Below, piece by piece: positions 1 to 12,434 of a stretch of 64,000 nt of DNA. The notes below the pieces were generated by a model, which did no database searches, was not told the origin of the DNA, and saw only the letters and a program-made list of their open reading frames with translations. Numbering within the stretch: the first letter of the stretch is position 1; each line of letters starts with the position of its first letter. The translations under genes were made by a program, and so were the position numbers. This stretch comes from Takakia lepidozioides (taxonomy: Eukaryota > Streptophyta > Takakiopsida > Takakiales > Takakiaceae): assembly GCA_030704615.1 (NCBI GenBank), contig CM060734.1, positions 24,738,001 through 24,802,000 of the forward strand, given 5' to 3'.

Positions 1-1858
1 CCATTCCAATGCCTTGTTTTGCCGTTGCCAGTATCGAGGGAAAATGCTGCCTTTTGAAGATCAGAGGAGTGATGCAAATGGCCTTGGGGTCCGACACAGG
101 TCGCAGCTGTGAGCATCCCCGTAGGACCAAGTTGGGAAAGGTGTGGAGGTTAGAGCAGATTTTTGCAATGATTGGATTGAGGGCAATTGTAGAACTATCC
201 TTAGCGGGGACAGGAGCTGACTGCTTTGGTGGAGGTGGAAGGGGGCGTTGCTCCGAGGGGCCGGCAGGCCTGACACTGTGCTGGTGAATCTGGGTTTCTT
301 TTGCATTGTTGCTGCCTGATGGAGGAGCTACCTCCATGATCATGCGGTCGAGCTTATCCTTACACCTTTTCCTGATAGGGAGGAAGACCTTTGCTGCAGA
401 CCTGAATCCCAATTGGCAGGCTTGGGTAGCCTAGAGGAGGATTGCATGCCTTCAATGACTTGGGGTCTTTCATAGAGAGAAACATCCGGTAGGTTGTCCA
501 GAGCCTGCTAAGGGGTAGCCGCCAAGTGAGTGGTAGATGTATCATGAGTAGTTGAGTTCCTTTTGCGTTTAGCCTTAGGACAATCAACTCTGAGGTGGCC
601 CCTCTGCCCGCAGATATAGCAGGCTGTGGCTGAGGTATCATCTGTAATCTTAACGGAAAAGTAATTGCCATCCTCATCAATTGGCAACTGCACAAACTCT
701 GGCAAGACTGTGTCCGCAAGCATTGTTACCACAATTTGACAACCAACATGTAGCCCAGTGGTAATGGGCACATACCATGTTGGATGTGGTTGTGGGTTCA
801 AACCACGGTCTGGTGTGTCATGAAGGTGTCCACCTTTCAGCTGGAAGGCAGTAGCCCTTGTGGTGAAGTGACACCATAAGTTACGCTCCCTTCGGGAGGC
901 GTCATACTTTTTTTTTTACCACAATTTTGGGAAAACCAGTGTCATTCACTTTGGAGGCTATCGTAGCGCCTTTCCATGCGGGGATTTTCCTTAGTGCCTT
1001 AGTGCACATCTCCGGGTCAAAAACTGATAGACATCCTAGATACACCCCAAAGTGGTTTCCAATATCTGGGAGACAGAAAAGGTACTGATCTGGAATGTAG
1101 GGGAGAGCAATTATTCTAGGGGCCCAAACCTTCCCGTTCCTGTTACCCAACGCTGCAGACCGTGGGAAAATATTAACATTGAATCCATGGAGGTGGGGAT
1201 TGAATGAGAGCACCTTTGTTGCAGCCACTTCCGACTCCAAAAGGATGGAGTAAAAACCTTCCCCCCTAGAATGGCAAAATTGTGGTTTAAGATCGCCAGA
1301 GCCTCCCAAATGCTTTATGGCCCAGTCCCTGGCAAATGCCCGATCCAATTTTTTCCCCGGGAAGTGCAGAAGGACTCCTCGGCCTGGAATGTCCGATACT
1401 AGCCCGTGGAGATAAGCGAGGTCTACCTTGATGCGCAGATGATCTTTGCTCATGGCGAGCTGAAGGTCGACTCCTTCATCAATATTCTCCCCTTGAGATT
1501 GGGAAGGACCCCTCACATTCAGATTTTGTGGAGGGCTGCCATGGGCATTGAAAGGACCCCTCACGTTCAAATTGTGCGGAGGGCTGCCATGAGCACTTCC
1601 TGAACCGCCATTTTCCGATAGCGGAGCAGTGCCTGCAGGCATGACAGAAGAGGGGAGCAACCTGCCGTTAATCCCCGGGTGAATTTGCGTGGATCCCTCT
1701 TCCATGTGACCAGGGAATCTTGTAAGTGCCTGGTGAGCCTGGAAGAATCCTGTCCCCAACGAAGGCTGAGATCTTTGAGTTGCCGGGATTCTGTTTTGAT
1801 CGCTATAGAGCCTGTTCCTAGACGCGCCTCTGAACTGCTTACCACTGAATGGACCCAT
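1..1858 (-). pseudogene. LINE ORF1 (DUF4283-like gag with zinc knuckle), split by a SINE
   Basis: Remnant of a non-LTR retrotransposon ORF1, the RNA-binding gag-like protein of plant L1 elements. The N-terminal part (928-1858) is open for about 310 codons; after a Gly/Ser/Pro-rich stretch it has a domain with the feel of DUF4283. The second part (about 508-725) continues the same protein and carries a CX2CX4HX4C zinc knuckle (CYICGQRGHLRVDC, 580-621). The two parts join cleanly at the Val-Val pair once the SINE at 738-917 is removed. Below about 500 the frame is broken, though Pro/Ser-rich ORF1-like sequence continues toward the window edge. No ORF2 is visible, so the element runs off the left end or is truncated. 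Confidence 0.75.
738..917 (+). mobile_element. tRNA-derived SINE, copy 1, with 12-bp target-site duplication
   Basis: Short interspersed element with a pol III promoter: A box tagcccagtgg (751-761) and B box ggttcaaacc (795-804). The body ends near gcgtcatac, followed by a T-rich tail (908-917). It is bounded by direct repeats ttaccacaattt at 726-737 and 916-927, overlapping the tail by two T. Copies at 33787-33942 and about 40489-40770 share the body: the motif ggtgtccacct, the ggcagta core, gacaccataa and a cccttcggg-type end. The copy lies inside LINE ORF1 and disrupts it. Membership of the plant Au SINE superfamily is possible but not tested. Confidence 0.85.
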
Positions 1859-2150
1859 AATTGAAGAGAGGAGTTGGCGGTTGAGAAGGTGAGGAGGGCT
1901 GGAAGGGCGGGGGAAGGAGAGAGAACTAAAGGGTGCAGTCTAAGAAGAAGTCCAAGACGAAGTCGGGGAGAGAGAATCAAACTTGAGAAAACAGAATCAA
2001 AGAGGGAGACGATAAGCACAACGAAGAAGCAGTCGGCAGTGAGCTTAGGGGGAGATGAGTGGGGGAAGTCGATAGAGTGTGCGAGGTGGTGGGAAACCTG
2101 CGAGTACAACTGCATGGCGGCTGAGAGTAAATGGGGGTGATAATTGATCA

Positions 2151-2439
2151 GCCCTTGAATAGAATCCTCAGAGGTGGTCGGGGAGGGAGGAAGGCTAAAT
2201 ATTCATCATGCCATCGTTATCAGGAAATCTCGTTTAAGCCAAATAGGAAGCGAGGAGGTGGGGGTGAAGTTGACCTCAGCTCATGCGGGGTGAAGTTGTG
2301 ATGATGGTACATGAACCAAACGCACCAAAGGTAAGGGATGAAGCCACCTTGGGCTTTAGGATTTCAGCCGAGAGACCATAGAACCACCGGGGATGGTTTA
2401 CTCGGAATGGGCAATCGAGGAGGGTATCAATGTACTAGA
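2151..2439. other. No gene seen
   Basis: Probable LINE 5' leader or intergenic sequence. I see no open frame with family features and no RNA gene. Confidence 0.5.
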
Positions 2440-2550
2440 GAACGCGCCCCCTAGGGCGCATTATGGCTCCTAGTGAGTCACTAGGGCGAGGCCGGTAGGC
2501 CGAGACCTAGGACGAACTAGGTGCCATAATGCGCCCTAGGGGGTGCGTTC
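2440..2550. repeat. 111-bp foldback (inverted repeat) element
   Basis: Two 35-bp arms (2440-2474 and 2516-2550) are reverse complements with two mismatches, around the core ccccctagggcgcattatgg. The 41-bp loop is GC-rich with smaller palindromes. The shape fits a tiny foldback MITE or a stable hairpin. No target-site duplication is obvious. The next inverted-repeat element begins only 6 bp further on. Confidence 0.7.
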
Positions 2551-2555
2551 CCTGG

Positions 2556-2754
2556 CGTAAAGGAATTTTGGGGGCAGATTCTTCGAGGCCCTGATTGGCT
2601 GCAGGCCATAATGAGCCATTAAAAGTCAAACTGCCGATTATGGCAGTCAAACTGCCGATTAGGAATGCAGAATGCGCCAGCGCCGTGGAGCATCGATCTT
2701 CTGCATTTTAATTTGCCTCAAAAAAGGCAGAATCTGCCCCCAAAATCCTTTACG
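2556..2754. mobile_element. MITE-like element with 26-bp terminal inverted repeats
   Basis: Left terminus 2556-2582 and right terminus 2729-2754 are inverted copies (cgtaaaggattttgggggca, then gattct) differing by one inserted A. The 199-bp interior is non-coding and contains two copies of gtcaaactgccgatta. A target-site duplication is not clear, so the superfamily cannot be named. Confidence 0.65.
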
Positions 2755-2860
2755 GAAAGGAAAAGAGCAGCCGAGCTCGCATAGGGAAAGAATAGATGCA
2801 TAGTGGAATCGCAGAGAACACCAGACCTCAGAAGTGAGAAGGGCAAGGGGCCGTTGAACG

Positions 2861-2884
2861 TCTCTCTCACTCTCTCTCTCTCAC
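2861..2884. repeat. (CT)n microsatellite
   Basis: A near-perfect CT dinucleotide run interrupted by single A bases. Confidence 0.9.
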
Positions 2885-3395
2885 CGCAAACCACGGAGCT
2901 ACATCGTGCTCCTCGTCCTGAGGTTTTAATTAACAATACAATGAGGTTTAATTAAAATAACACACTCAGATGTTCATTACTTATAGAATAGCCTCTTTTC
3001 AGGTATGCAAGATCCAATTGCTCACGAAATAGCAGCCCCCCCAGGATAACTTATTGGACCTGTGTTGTTAGGAGGTGAACACTTGGACACCTCCCAACCG
3101 AAACCGTTCATGTGGCTGTGGCGCACTTCTTCACCTGGAGGTTTTGAAAGCCTCTAGTACCAATTGGGTGCTGAACTCTCTCATGAATGCAGTCAATTCA
3201 GGTGAGGCAAAGGTCAAGTCCAAGGAACAATGGGAACTGGGAACTAGGTGTAGGCATAGTACCTTTAGCTATCTGTGGGAAGCTCTTGTAACACAAATTT
3301 ATTAGATAAACTAGGAGGAGCTGACGATCATGTCCACAGCACCACAAGCCCTTTTCATGAGTTACTTGGGCTGCAGCCCAACATTTGATGTTTGC

Positions 3396-5115
3396 TTAAT
3401 AATAGTAGTATCGAGTGTAATCTGGGCCAAGGACAAATGTAATAGGATATGGATCCTCCTTGGGCTCTTCCTTTTTGGGCTCTTCCTTTTTTTCTTCCGC
3501 TTTGGTTTCTTCCTTCTTAGGCTCTTCTGCCTTTTTCTCTTCCACCTTAGGCTCCTCTTTCTTCTCATCTGCCTTGGGCTCCTCCTTCCTAGCCTCTTCG
3601 GCCTTGGGCTCCTACCACAATTGCATTTTTCCCAGACTTAATACCAGGATGGTGTGAAATCTCCATCAGTAGGGAATTGCACGCAAATCTTAAAACTATC
3701 TATTTGGGTTTGAAGAAGACCTCATGGTAGACTGTCAGTGCCAGGGTCCATGGGCACTCCCAATCGCCTCCCCATCAACCACCCCCATGTTTAAAGCAAC
3801 CCCACTGGTCTAAAGGGGATATTCTCTAAGGGGTGCCCCCACTGAATCGCCCTTTACGGGACCGCAGAAAACACGTCCCTTCACCAAGGGGCAAGGAGGG
3901 CTGATTAGAAGGGTGGCACATTTTCAGGAGGGGCGATTATAAGGGTCTCCATGGAACCACCCCCTCGTGTTTTGGAGGGCAATTCCTTCTTGGGGGCAGT
4001 TGCTTGGGGGGCCAATTGGGAGTGCCCCATGAAACCTGGCCTTAGATCAACTACCTAGTGAAATAGGACATACAACACATCTAATTTATCGTTGACATTT
4101 ATCTCACCTCCTTTTTGGGCTCATCCTTTTTTTCTTCCGCCTTTGGTTCTTCCTTTTTCTCCTCCTTTGGTGCTTCTTTCTTTTCCTCTGCCTTGGGGGC
4201 TTCTTCCTTCTTCTCTTCCCCCTTCTTGGGCTCTTCCTTCTTTTCCTCCTTCTTGAGTTCTTCCTTCTTGGGCTCTTCTGGCCAGAGGGTTGTTAGCTTC
4301 CCTGTCTTGGATACCCTGCTGAGCACGTCGTCGGGCTTGACATCCCCACTTACTGTGACTTTCTGTGCTGGAAAGTCGATTTTGTAGGACACCACCCCTG
4401 CAAGACCCATACAGAAAATAATGAGGGTGAGGAGTTGAGGCACCTTGTAGTGGCCAGAATGCACTTATGAAGCTCATACGAAGCCAATTTGACAAAGCAA
4501 TGTGGCCATCTGTGTGACCTCACGCCTATCCAGAGTGGACATCATCCCCAGATACATTATGCTCAGTGCAACGCGTTTAATTCAAAGCTGTTTAGCTTCA
4601 AATGTGCAGGTTGTATGCTCCTCTGCCAGAAATAATAAAAACTCTGTAGGAAGACATTATCACTCATGCAACTTCAAGCCTTGAACTCATCGAATGCTCT
4701 TCCTGAATGTTGCTGATCCTGGCACGTGAGCATGAGTTCACTTAGTCTAGTTACTGATGTCACGAAGGTCAGCTCGCCAATCGCCATAACTTTCTGAAAT
4801 CTTCACCAATCAGCCTCGGGCAGGTGCCACTTGCAAGCTCTTGTCGGGAGCTACCCTTTGCTGCAGGTCAACCAGATAAAAGTCCAGCAAAATACATGAG
4901 GTTGAAAAAAAACGTATCGACCCGATTCGGGTCGGTCAGGCCTTTAGGGGTTAAGAGAGCGATGATGCTTCACCTACTTCATACAAATTGGTTGCTTTAT
5001 TTGAAAATAATATACAAGCTGTGGCAATAAGAAGACTACCGGGTATTCTCTTCACTACTCTCTTCACAGAGCCCGCACAACCTTCACAGTGCATGACCAC
5101 CTTCAAAACCACCGT
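3396..5115 (-). CDS. CCH/ATX1-type copper chaperone with long Lys/Glu-rich tail
   Basis: Cytosolic copper chaperone, predicted to hand Cu(I) to P-type copper ATPases. Exons read on the minus strand: 5040-5115 (after a ttgcag acceptor), 4108-4397, and 3396-3611 with the stop. Exon phases match. The HMA domain starts TVVLKVVMHCEGCAGSVKR, with the MxCxxC metal site at MHCEGC, and continues IPG then VVSYKIDF, VTVSGDVKPDDVL and VSKTGK, as in Arabidopsis CCH. After LWPEE comes about 110 residues of EPKKEE/KAEEKK repeats, longer than in CCH, and then PYPITFVLGP and a YYYY terminus. There is no CaaX box, which argues against a HIPP protein. The first coding exon (a few residues) lies upstream and is not resolved; an ATG GAA GAG CTA followed by gtgagg near 6085 is one candidate. 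Confidence 0.85.
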
Positions 5116-7929
5116 CTGCAAGAGAAGAAACAAAGAAGAAACGTTATAACGTCCACTGAACTGTCATCATGTTGCGAGAAGGCAGATTGTTCACAACATT
5201 GAGCTACTTTCACACTATTGGCTGAAAAATAGGATAAACTGAAATGGCTAACGTAAAGTGCTCTCAACTCTACTCAAGCCACAGGAGTTGCTGCAAATCT
5301 GGTTACATCTATTGTAATATCCTAGATGATCTAGTGTAGGCTCTCGAGAGTGGTAAAATCTCCAAGATCGTCTATTACATGTCATTCCTTACTTTTGAGT
5401 CTTCGAATACTGTTTTTGCGGTTCCATGAATTACAACGTTCAGGGTTGTGTGAAGATGTCCATGCTGCACGCAATATTGAATATGATGAAGGCCACTAAT
5501 ATCCAATCTCACAGTCTGATGCTAATTCTGAGATTGGACACAATTCTGTTCTCTCCTTGTTCCACAGTTGCGCCTCCTCCCGGTATACTCATGTATATGT
5601 AACCGCTCGCTGTTGATCCCAACAACTTCTCACGGATTTTGTGACACTCAACTTGATCCACAAGTTTCAGCATTTCAAGCACTACATGCAGTAGGGTAGG
5701 ACTGGGAGGCCAAATTGTCGCCACTGACGATAAGCGCAATAGAAAGTGAAGTGCCGTTGATAAACTTGTTATGTTACCGAGTCTGAAGTGAACGATGCAT
5801 GCGGATCTTAATCCGCAGCTGTAGCCACATATTGATTCCCGAGGAGAGGACCATCCGACAATTCGCTTGACATCTTGTTGCAAATTCACAAGCCAAAATG
5901 TTTTGATAGAGCTGCATTCACTACTCACGATATTGAGAAAACTGAATGATAGCACTTTAGAATTTCTGGAAGTTTTAGACAAAGGAGTGCTGAGTAAAGT
6001 TAGGCTGGACTTGCAGCAGATAATCATATCTTTCAGCCATAGAATTGGCTTTAGCCCTGCAGAACGATCCGCCCCTCACTAGCTCTTCCATAACTTCTTT
6101 GGACGGGCGTGCATTGGCAGGACTCAACCCCAAAAGCTTTTCAGTTTACTATTTGTAATTGTTCATTTGTCTTTCCTTCCGCGGAAGGGAGGTGTGTTGT
6201 GCTAATCACAACATACCTTTTGAAACTGATAAATCTCAGCCTGTGTCATATCTACAACTCAAGAATTGATTAAAGAATAATGCCTCGAAGTACTATAGCC
6301 ACAGTGACAGCACAGATCACATCCGTTTTGATACTACAAGAGGGAGGATCACAGCTCGTTAGTGCGAAAACATTGTACATGAGGAACAACAACTGATCCA
6401 TGGACCAACGATCGACGTTGAATACTACCCCTCGGCCTTGAAGTATCACAATGCCTGTGGTACTTCTATACATATATTATGAAATTAGTTACAATTGGTA
6501 CAATACAAATTTTGAAAGAGAAGAGGGTGAAGTGAAGGGAGGGGGTGACCTCAGGCATTGTGATGATAGGCCTGCTGCAATCAGGTGTTGTTGCACTGGA
6601 AAGGCGCCGCCCTTGATCTGTGTGTCGACGACTCCACCTCAATCCCACTATGCCACTGATGAGATGAGCACGGGAGAGAACTGCCACAGAAAGACATGAA
6701 CAATTTGAAACAAGGCCTTAAAAAACCAGCCCCTACAGCTCTACTTCTGGACCCGGTTCGCTATTGACCGATTCTGCCTGATAAGCTCTGCGCTGCTTAC
6801 TCCTTGCACAGCGAGATTTTCGACTACATGATCAGCTACCTTGCACAGCCACCGATGCTGCGTGTCGTCCTGGCATCTCCCCGGTCCCACGTCTGCCTGT
6901 CATGTCCGAGAGCAGCCTGGAGCTACATACTCATGCTCTCTCACACCCCCCCCCAGCCCCCAAATGGACGGCGGGTATTCCATAGGCGGGCCCACGCATC
7001 TGGCCCGGCCCGTCCCCTCTCCCTGTGCCTCGTCAGGAGGGACGCTCCGCAGAAGACCAGGTCGGGCCTGCGGGTCCCACCCGCGATGGATCTCTCCACC
7101 ACTCTGCTTCTTCTCTTCCCTTCGCCATTATTGCATCACGCAACCAACAAAGTGCGATAAGCAGAGATCGAACCCTGCTGCTCCCTTGGCCTTGTGATAT
7201 TTATACAATATCTTGTGGTTGAAGCAAACCTTCTTTTTCGGACGATAGTTTGCGGCCGCAACACAGACTCCGTTGATATAAAGTCCTCCCACAAATAATT
7301 TGTGACCGAAGGTGCGCTGGGCCCCTCAAGTTAGTTGCGGCCTAAATCTGCATAAGTATTTGTTGGCGGATGCTGATCGGAGCATCTTTGCAAGATTGGC
7401 CTTTTGATTTAACTCGCACGCCGAGAAATATTGTGGACGACTGGCACAACCATACGACTCCAATGTTACCGTAATCGGACATGGGGTCATACTATAGCTT
7501 CCACCCAACGTTTTACAGGGTTTGGCCATTCACTTGTCAAGAGAGTTTGCCATATTGCACCACGTGGCAAGTCTTCTTTGGCTATCGTAGCTTTGAGAAC
7601 GACATCTGGGGCTACAAACCCGAGGTATACTCCCCCATTCCGATTAGGTTCGATAATGGCCACCGTTACGAACATGGTTGTTATAAAGATTGTGCGACGA
7701 CGGACTCCAAAGTATAGGTGAGAAAGTGGGATAGGGGTGCAAAAAAAAATAAAAAAATGCTTCATTATCAATGCGCCTGGTGTGTAATCAGTCATTCAGA
7801 ACTCAGAACACAAATGGGGGCACCGAGAAATATTATTTCCTTATTGGGTTGTGGCACCATCCACTACAACAGCGACCAACCCAATCAGTAGAGGTTTTAC
7901 TAAGCTTAATATAAGTATTTTGTCAATTC
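5116..7929. other. Upstream/intergenic stretch, no firm gene
   Basis: Probably holds the first exon, first intron and promoter of the copper chaperone. Short open frames around 5509-6027 and 7431-7795 have no family features I recognise and no consistent splice sites. No tRNA cloverleaf was found. Confidence 0.5.
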
Positions 7930-9930
7930 CTAGATACCTTGAGGCCATCAAAGCTTGCTGGTCAATGATGCAGGGGGTAATCATCCTACTCTTTAAGAAG
8001 GGCGATATCACACGAACATAGCAAACTATAGACCAATCACACTGCTAAATGTGGCATACAAAATCATAGCCAAAGCGCTTGCAAGCCGTCTCCAACCTTT
8101 CCTACCTACCATCATCAGGCCTGGGTTCATAAAGGGGAGGTACATCTTGGATAATTTGCTTTTGGCTTAGGAAATACCTCACTATGCTAGAAGAACCAAT
8201 CAGGCCATCTCCCTCCTGCTATTAGACTTCGAAAAAGCATTCGATAGGGTGGAGTGGTCTTTCCTGTTGGGAGCCCTGCAGAAAATGGGGTTGCCCACAG
8301 GTGTCAATGGGTTAAAATTCTGCTGTTTATTGCTTCAAGCAGGGTGCTCATCAATGGTCATTTATCCAAACCTTTCTCTCTCCTTGGATATGTTCGCCAA
8401 GGATGTCCACTGTCACCCTTTCTGTTCCTTATCGCAGCGGACACTCTAGGTCACATGATGCAAGCAAACCAAGCCATCACATGCCTAAAAACCATTAACC
8501 ACATTACTCGGCAACCTACCCAGATAAGAGAATCCATGTTCGTCGACGACACATTTATGGCGCTCCAATCGAACCCTGCAAACCTTGACAGTGCTGTTCA
8601 CACTCTAGAGACCTTTTGCCAGGCCTCTGGCTTCAAGGTGTACTGGGGTAAGACCTGCGCCTTGCTAGTGGGAGACACTTCAAGATCCCAAATAGGTACC
8701 CAGCCCACATGGGGAGCTGACAAGGGATTAAGATGGCTTCAACCAGGCCAAACAACAACATTGTGGGGATACACGTTTGGCATTGACTTGGCAGACCAGC
8801 AGCGCTTTGGGCCTACGAGGTCAAAACTCAAATCAAAGCTTGCCCATTGGTGCTCCCATCACCTGTCCATCACAGGAAAGGCAATTATCACCAATCAGAT
8901 CTTAGAAGGGGGCCTTTGGTTCTTCTCTGCTTCGTGGAAACCTGCCTCGTCCCATATCAAGGAGGCCAGAAAACTGTTGAGAAACTTCATATGGGGGGCA
9001 AGCAACCACAATGAAAAGAAACGACCGCAAGTTTCATGGAAGCAAATTTGCCTCCCCAAGAAGAAAGGCGGGCTGGGAATCATAGACCATGACAGACAGA
9101 TAACTGCCTTGTTGGCAAAATGGATCCCCAGGTTCCTGGGTCCAGAGGGGGGTTGGTGGAATTTCTTAGTAGCAGACAACATTGCAATGGCTACCCCCCT
9201 TAAATCAGCAATCTGGAAACCTTTATTCCGCTGGATAATGAATGGCTTCAAGCACAAAAACACAGGCTCCACCCTCTGGAATGCCATCTGGCAGGCCTGG
9301 GCTCTCTTGCGCCCGTTCCTCGCCAAATCAGAACCTACATCCTTCTATGAAACTCTCAGACAGTCGCTTTTTCTTAACAATAATGTTGCCTCCCCATCCC
9401 AGAGACAGCAAGCAAAGAAATGGTCGGCCTGGGACGCTAAGGGCATCACAAAAATCGCTGATATTTGGAAACAGGGATGCTTCATATCCAAGCAAACCAT
9501 CTCAGACTTGGTGGGAAATGTTAGAGCCAATCATGGGTATGATGCTTTGATTCAAGCCATCCCTGCCCGATGGGCAGACATCCTCAGAGCTGGTCCCACA
9601 CAGCCGACCTCTAATTACTGGACATTAGTGATATTGTTCAACAAGCTAACCATCCTTCGTAGCTCACTCCACTGGCCAGGTCATGGAAGGGTTCTCCTTT
9701 CACATTGATCCTATCACATTAACCCTATCTATCCAGGACCAGTCCATTCAAACCTATCCCCAGTTCACACACACACCAGTCTCAATATGCTGCTGGTCAT
9801 CTCCTACAAAGGATAGGCCTCGACATAGGATATGCACATGGGAGACGCCAAAGTTGGATGCATAGGAGATTGCACTTGGACTTAGATGACATTGGACACT
9901 TGGGCCAACCGCACAGGAGCACCCTAGTTA
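7930..9930 (+). pseudogene. LINE ORF2 reverse transcriptase, decayed
   Basis: Non-LTR (plant L1-type) reverse transcriptase. In order: LFKKGD (about 7993), NYRPITLLNVAYKI, GFIKGRYILDNLLLA, LLLLDFEKAFDRVEW, RQGCPLSPFLFLIAADTLGHM, the catalytic FVDD box (about 8540) and the thumb region GLRWLQPGQTTTLWGYTFG, then NFIWGAS and KKKGGLGI typical of the LINE C-terminal part. The longest open stretch is 8254-9708. Frame changes occur near 8000, 8250 and 9690, and a stop follows NLLLA. The endonuclease domain and ORF1 are absent, so this is a 5'-truncated dead copy. Confidence 0.9.
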
Positions 9931-10499
9931 GCTATTGAAATATCATAAATATCATAAGTTATGAGTTGGCGGTCCATTTCACTCAGATTCACCCAACATG
10001 TCATACCATCAATTTCATAGTTGTTTTTCCTACTGTTATTTACCAACCTACCTACGACCATTTCACAGGTTTCGTGCCATTCTAGTCAAACTTCAGTCAA
10101 CATTTTCACTGGTATTTTCTAAAATCATTCTACAATTTTAAGTTGTTGGACTTGGGCTTTTTTGATAGAAGAACTGAGAAGAATGGAGACTGCCCACAGA
10201 GCATACGACTGCCCATTGCTCACTCCGACTCATATCTGTGCTGGGCAAGAGACATGGGAGAGGTGGGGCAAGAGACATGCCTAGTCCAGCATCTTTCGGA
10301 CAATATTGTAGAGAGGTCGTGGGCTTCGTGCCTCCAGTGTGGGAGTATGGAGTGTCGAGCATCCATAAGTTGAATCTACAAGTAAATGAACCTGAGGAGC
10401 GAGGTCATTAATCCCAACTCCAGCATGCATTTATGGTTTCTAGCGAGGTTTGCATCCCTTAAAATCTCGTAAGCAGTGCATTGCGGTAGTGCATGTCTT

Positions 10500-10960
10500 G
10501 TTGCAGATTGCCTCCACCGAGGCTTTTGAGATGTATTAGGATATGATATGGTAAGGGGTGATGCCTGTCAAGGTCACATTCATATGCGTTCTCAATGCAT
10601 GTGGCCTAAGAGCTCTGGAAAAGGGTAAACAGGTCCACACTGATATCATGAAAGCTGGAATTGAGCCAGACATTATTTTCGAGAATACCATTGTTGATAT
10701 GTATGCCAAGTGTGGGAGCTTAAAGGATGCACGTCAAGTGTTTGACAATATGGCTCAATGAACTGTGCCCTCATGGAATGCAATGATTGTAGGATATGCT
10801 CAGCCTGGGTGTGGTAGGGAGGCATTTGAAATCTACCAGCAAATGATACATGAAGCGGTGATACCAGACAAGGTGACATTCATTTGCCTTCTTAATGCAC
10901 GTGCAAGCTTGGCATCCATGATCTGGTTGCAACAAGTGTTCACATCCAGTCGATGACTAT
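10500..10960 (+). pseudogene. PPR (PLS-type) fragment with in-frame stops
   Basis: Two to three 35-residue pentatricopeptide repeats: VTFICVLNACGLRALEKGKQ, then VDMYAKCGSLKDARQVFDNM, SWNAMIVGYAQ and REAFEIYQQM, followed by a second VTFICLLNA. Such proteins normally bind organelle RNA and guide editing. Here TGA at 10759-10761 stands where MAQ-R-TVPSWN is expected, and earlier stops break the preceding repeat (10531, 10548). No targeting sequence or E/DYW domain is present. It is a relic, probably a retrocopy. Confidence 0.8.
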
Positions 10961-11539
10961 GTACACATTTCTGCCTGGCGCCATCTTAGAGGTAAATTGC
11001 AGGCCTAGAGCTATGCTTTGACAGCTCTTGATGAGATCTACCTTGGTGCACTTATGGCCAGTGGATTGGATATGGGGGGAGATTAAGAAGCAGCTAAGGG
11101 TGGCAGGGCCAATGACCTTTGTAAGTTTGCAGCTTCAAGGTTGATTCAATTCTGCAAGTATGTTTGTGGGGTACTTGGGTGAGCTTGAACTTGCCAGCTC
11201 CTCCCTTGGTGAAGTTCTTGCAAACGCAGAGTGTAGTGTTGCCCATGACCTTGAGGTATTCAGTTTCACATTGGCCCCCCTGCTGATATTCAAGTTGGGG
11301 GTGGGATTTTTGTTGGGCAGCCATTGCCAGTGGCCTTTCCAATTGGTTATATGTGTTACTGCTGGATAAATCTATGGGAAATTATCACCCAACGACACCA
11401 CATTTCGTTCAGCCATACTGCACAACTTGAAGATCAGCAGCCAACAGAGGGGGATATGAAGGGCCAATGTGGCCATCAACATCAAGGTCATGGGGGATGA
11501 CAGAGGGGATGGCCAGCTTGAAGAAAGCCCCAAGGCCAT

Positions 11540-12060
11540 TAAATGCCTCCATTGAGAAAGATGTCCAAATCTGCATATGATACATCCTCAGCTTTGACGA
11601 TGCCACTGTGGACCTCTTCCCCATTTTCCAGGGCTGTCAAGCTTGCACATGTGCTCAGAGGTCTCCAAAGCCTCAGATGTAATTTTGAAAGCTGCCATGT
11701 GGATATGTATGTCAAATGTGGGTGTATGAAGGATGCAAAGGGAGGGGGCTGTATGCAATGTGGTGTCATGGAGCATAGTGATACAGGACCTGCAAAGCAA
11801 AGGCGTGGGATGAGGCTTTGGAGACTTGTCAGCAAATGATGCGGGAAAGGGTGGAGCCCAGGCCAGTCACATTTGTGTGTGTTTGCAATGCGTGTGCAAT
11901 CTTGGCAGCCCTGGAAAATGGGGAAGAGGTCCATGGTGGCATCATCAAAACTGGGAGTGTATCAGATGTCAATCTGACCAGTGCCATGGTGGACATGTAT
12001 GCCAAATGCGGGTGCGTGGAGGATGCATTAAAGGGGGTGTTGGGCAGTATGGCTGAACAA
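11540..12060 (+). pseudogene. Second PPR relic
   Basis: Two degenerate PLS repeats. The first (11600-11750) has a broken VDMYVKCGCMKDAKGG helix. The second (11818-12030) reads ETCQQMMRERVEPRPVTFVC, CNACAILAALENGEEVHGGI and VDMYAKCGCVEDALKG. Frames change between them. It lies on the same strand as the PPR relic at 10.5 kb and may be a duplicate of a related gene. No complete protein can be built. Confidence 0.7.
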
Positions 12061-12434
12061 ATGCTATGGACAAATTGCTCTCTCTCTCTTTGAAGACAAA
12101 CCTCACCAGAAGCACCTGGAGGCAGCTCCCCTAATCTCTAGAAGGTGGGTGGTTTGTAGATCTCTCTTTGGAGGCACAAAAAAAATGACATATTTCATAG
12201 TGTCCAAGCAGAGGAGCTGGGTTGTAATGAGCGTGTTATGATGATACTGTTCGTGGTTTGTTGCAGGGGGAAGAGCTAGACAGGGACTCCATATCTGAAA
12301 ACAACAACGGAAGGCTGTGGCTCTGATCATTGTTGTCATCGGTTGATTTTGCATTGCATCCATTGCATTCATGTGCTCGAGCATTTTGCATCCATTGCAT
12401 CCATACCTGCATGCAAAGGGGGGGCAAGTGTTCT

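Noticed and set aside
3460-3657. Plus-strand Ser/Phe/Leu-rich open frames here and at 4115-4387
   Set aside because: They are the antisense of the Lys/Glu-rich tail of the copper chaperone; long open antisense frames are expected from AAG/GAG repeats.
7150-7185. tRNA-like gatcgaaccctgc sequence
   Set aside because: Only a T-arm-like stem is present; no A box, anticodon arm or acceptor stem pairs with it.
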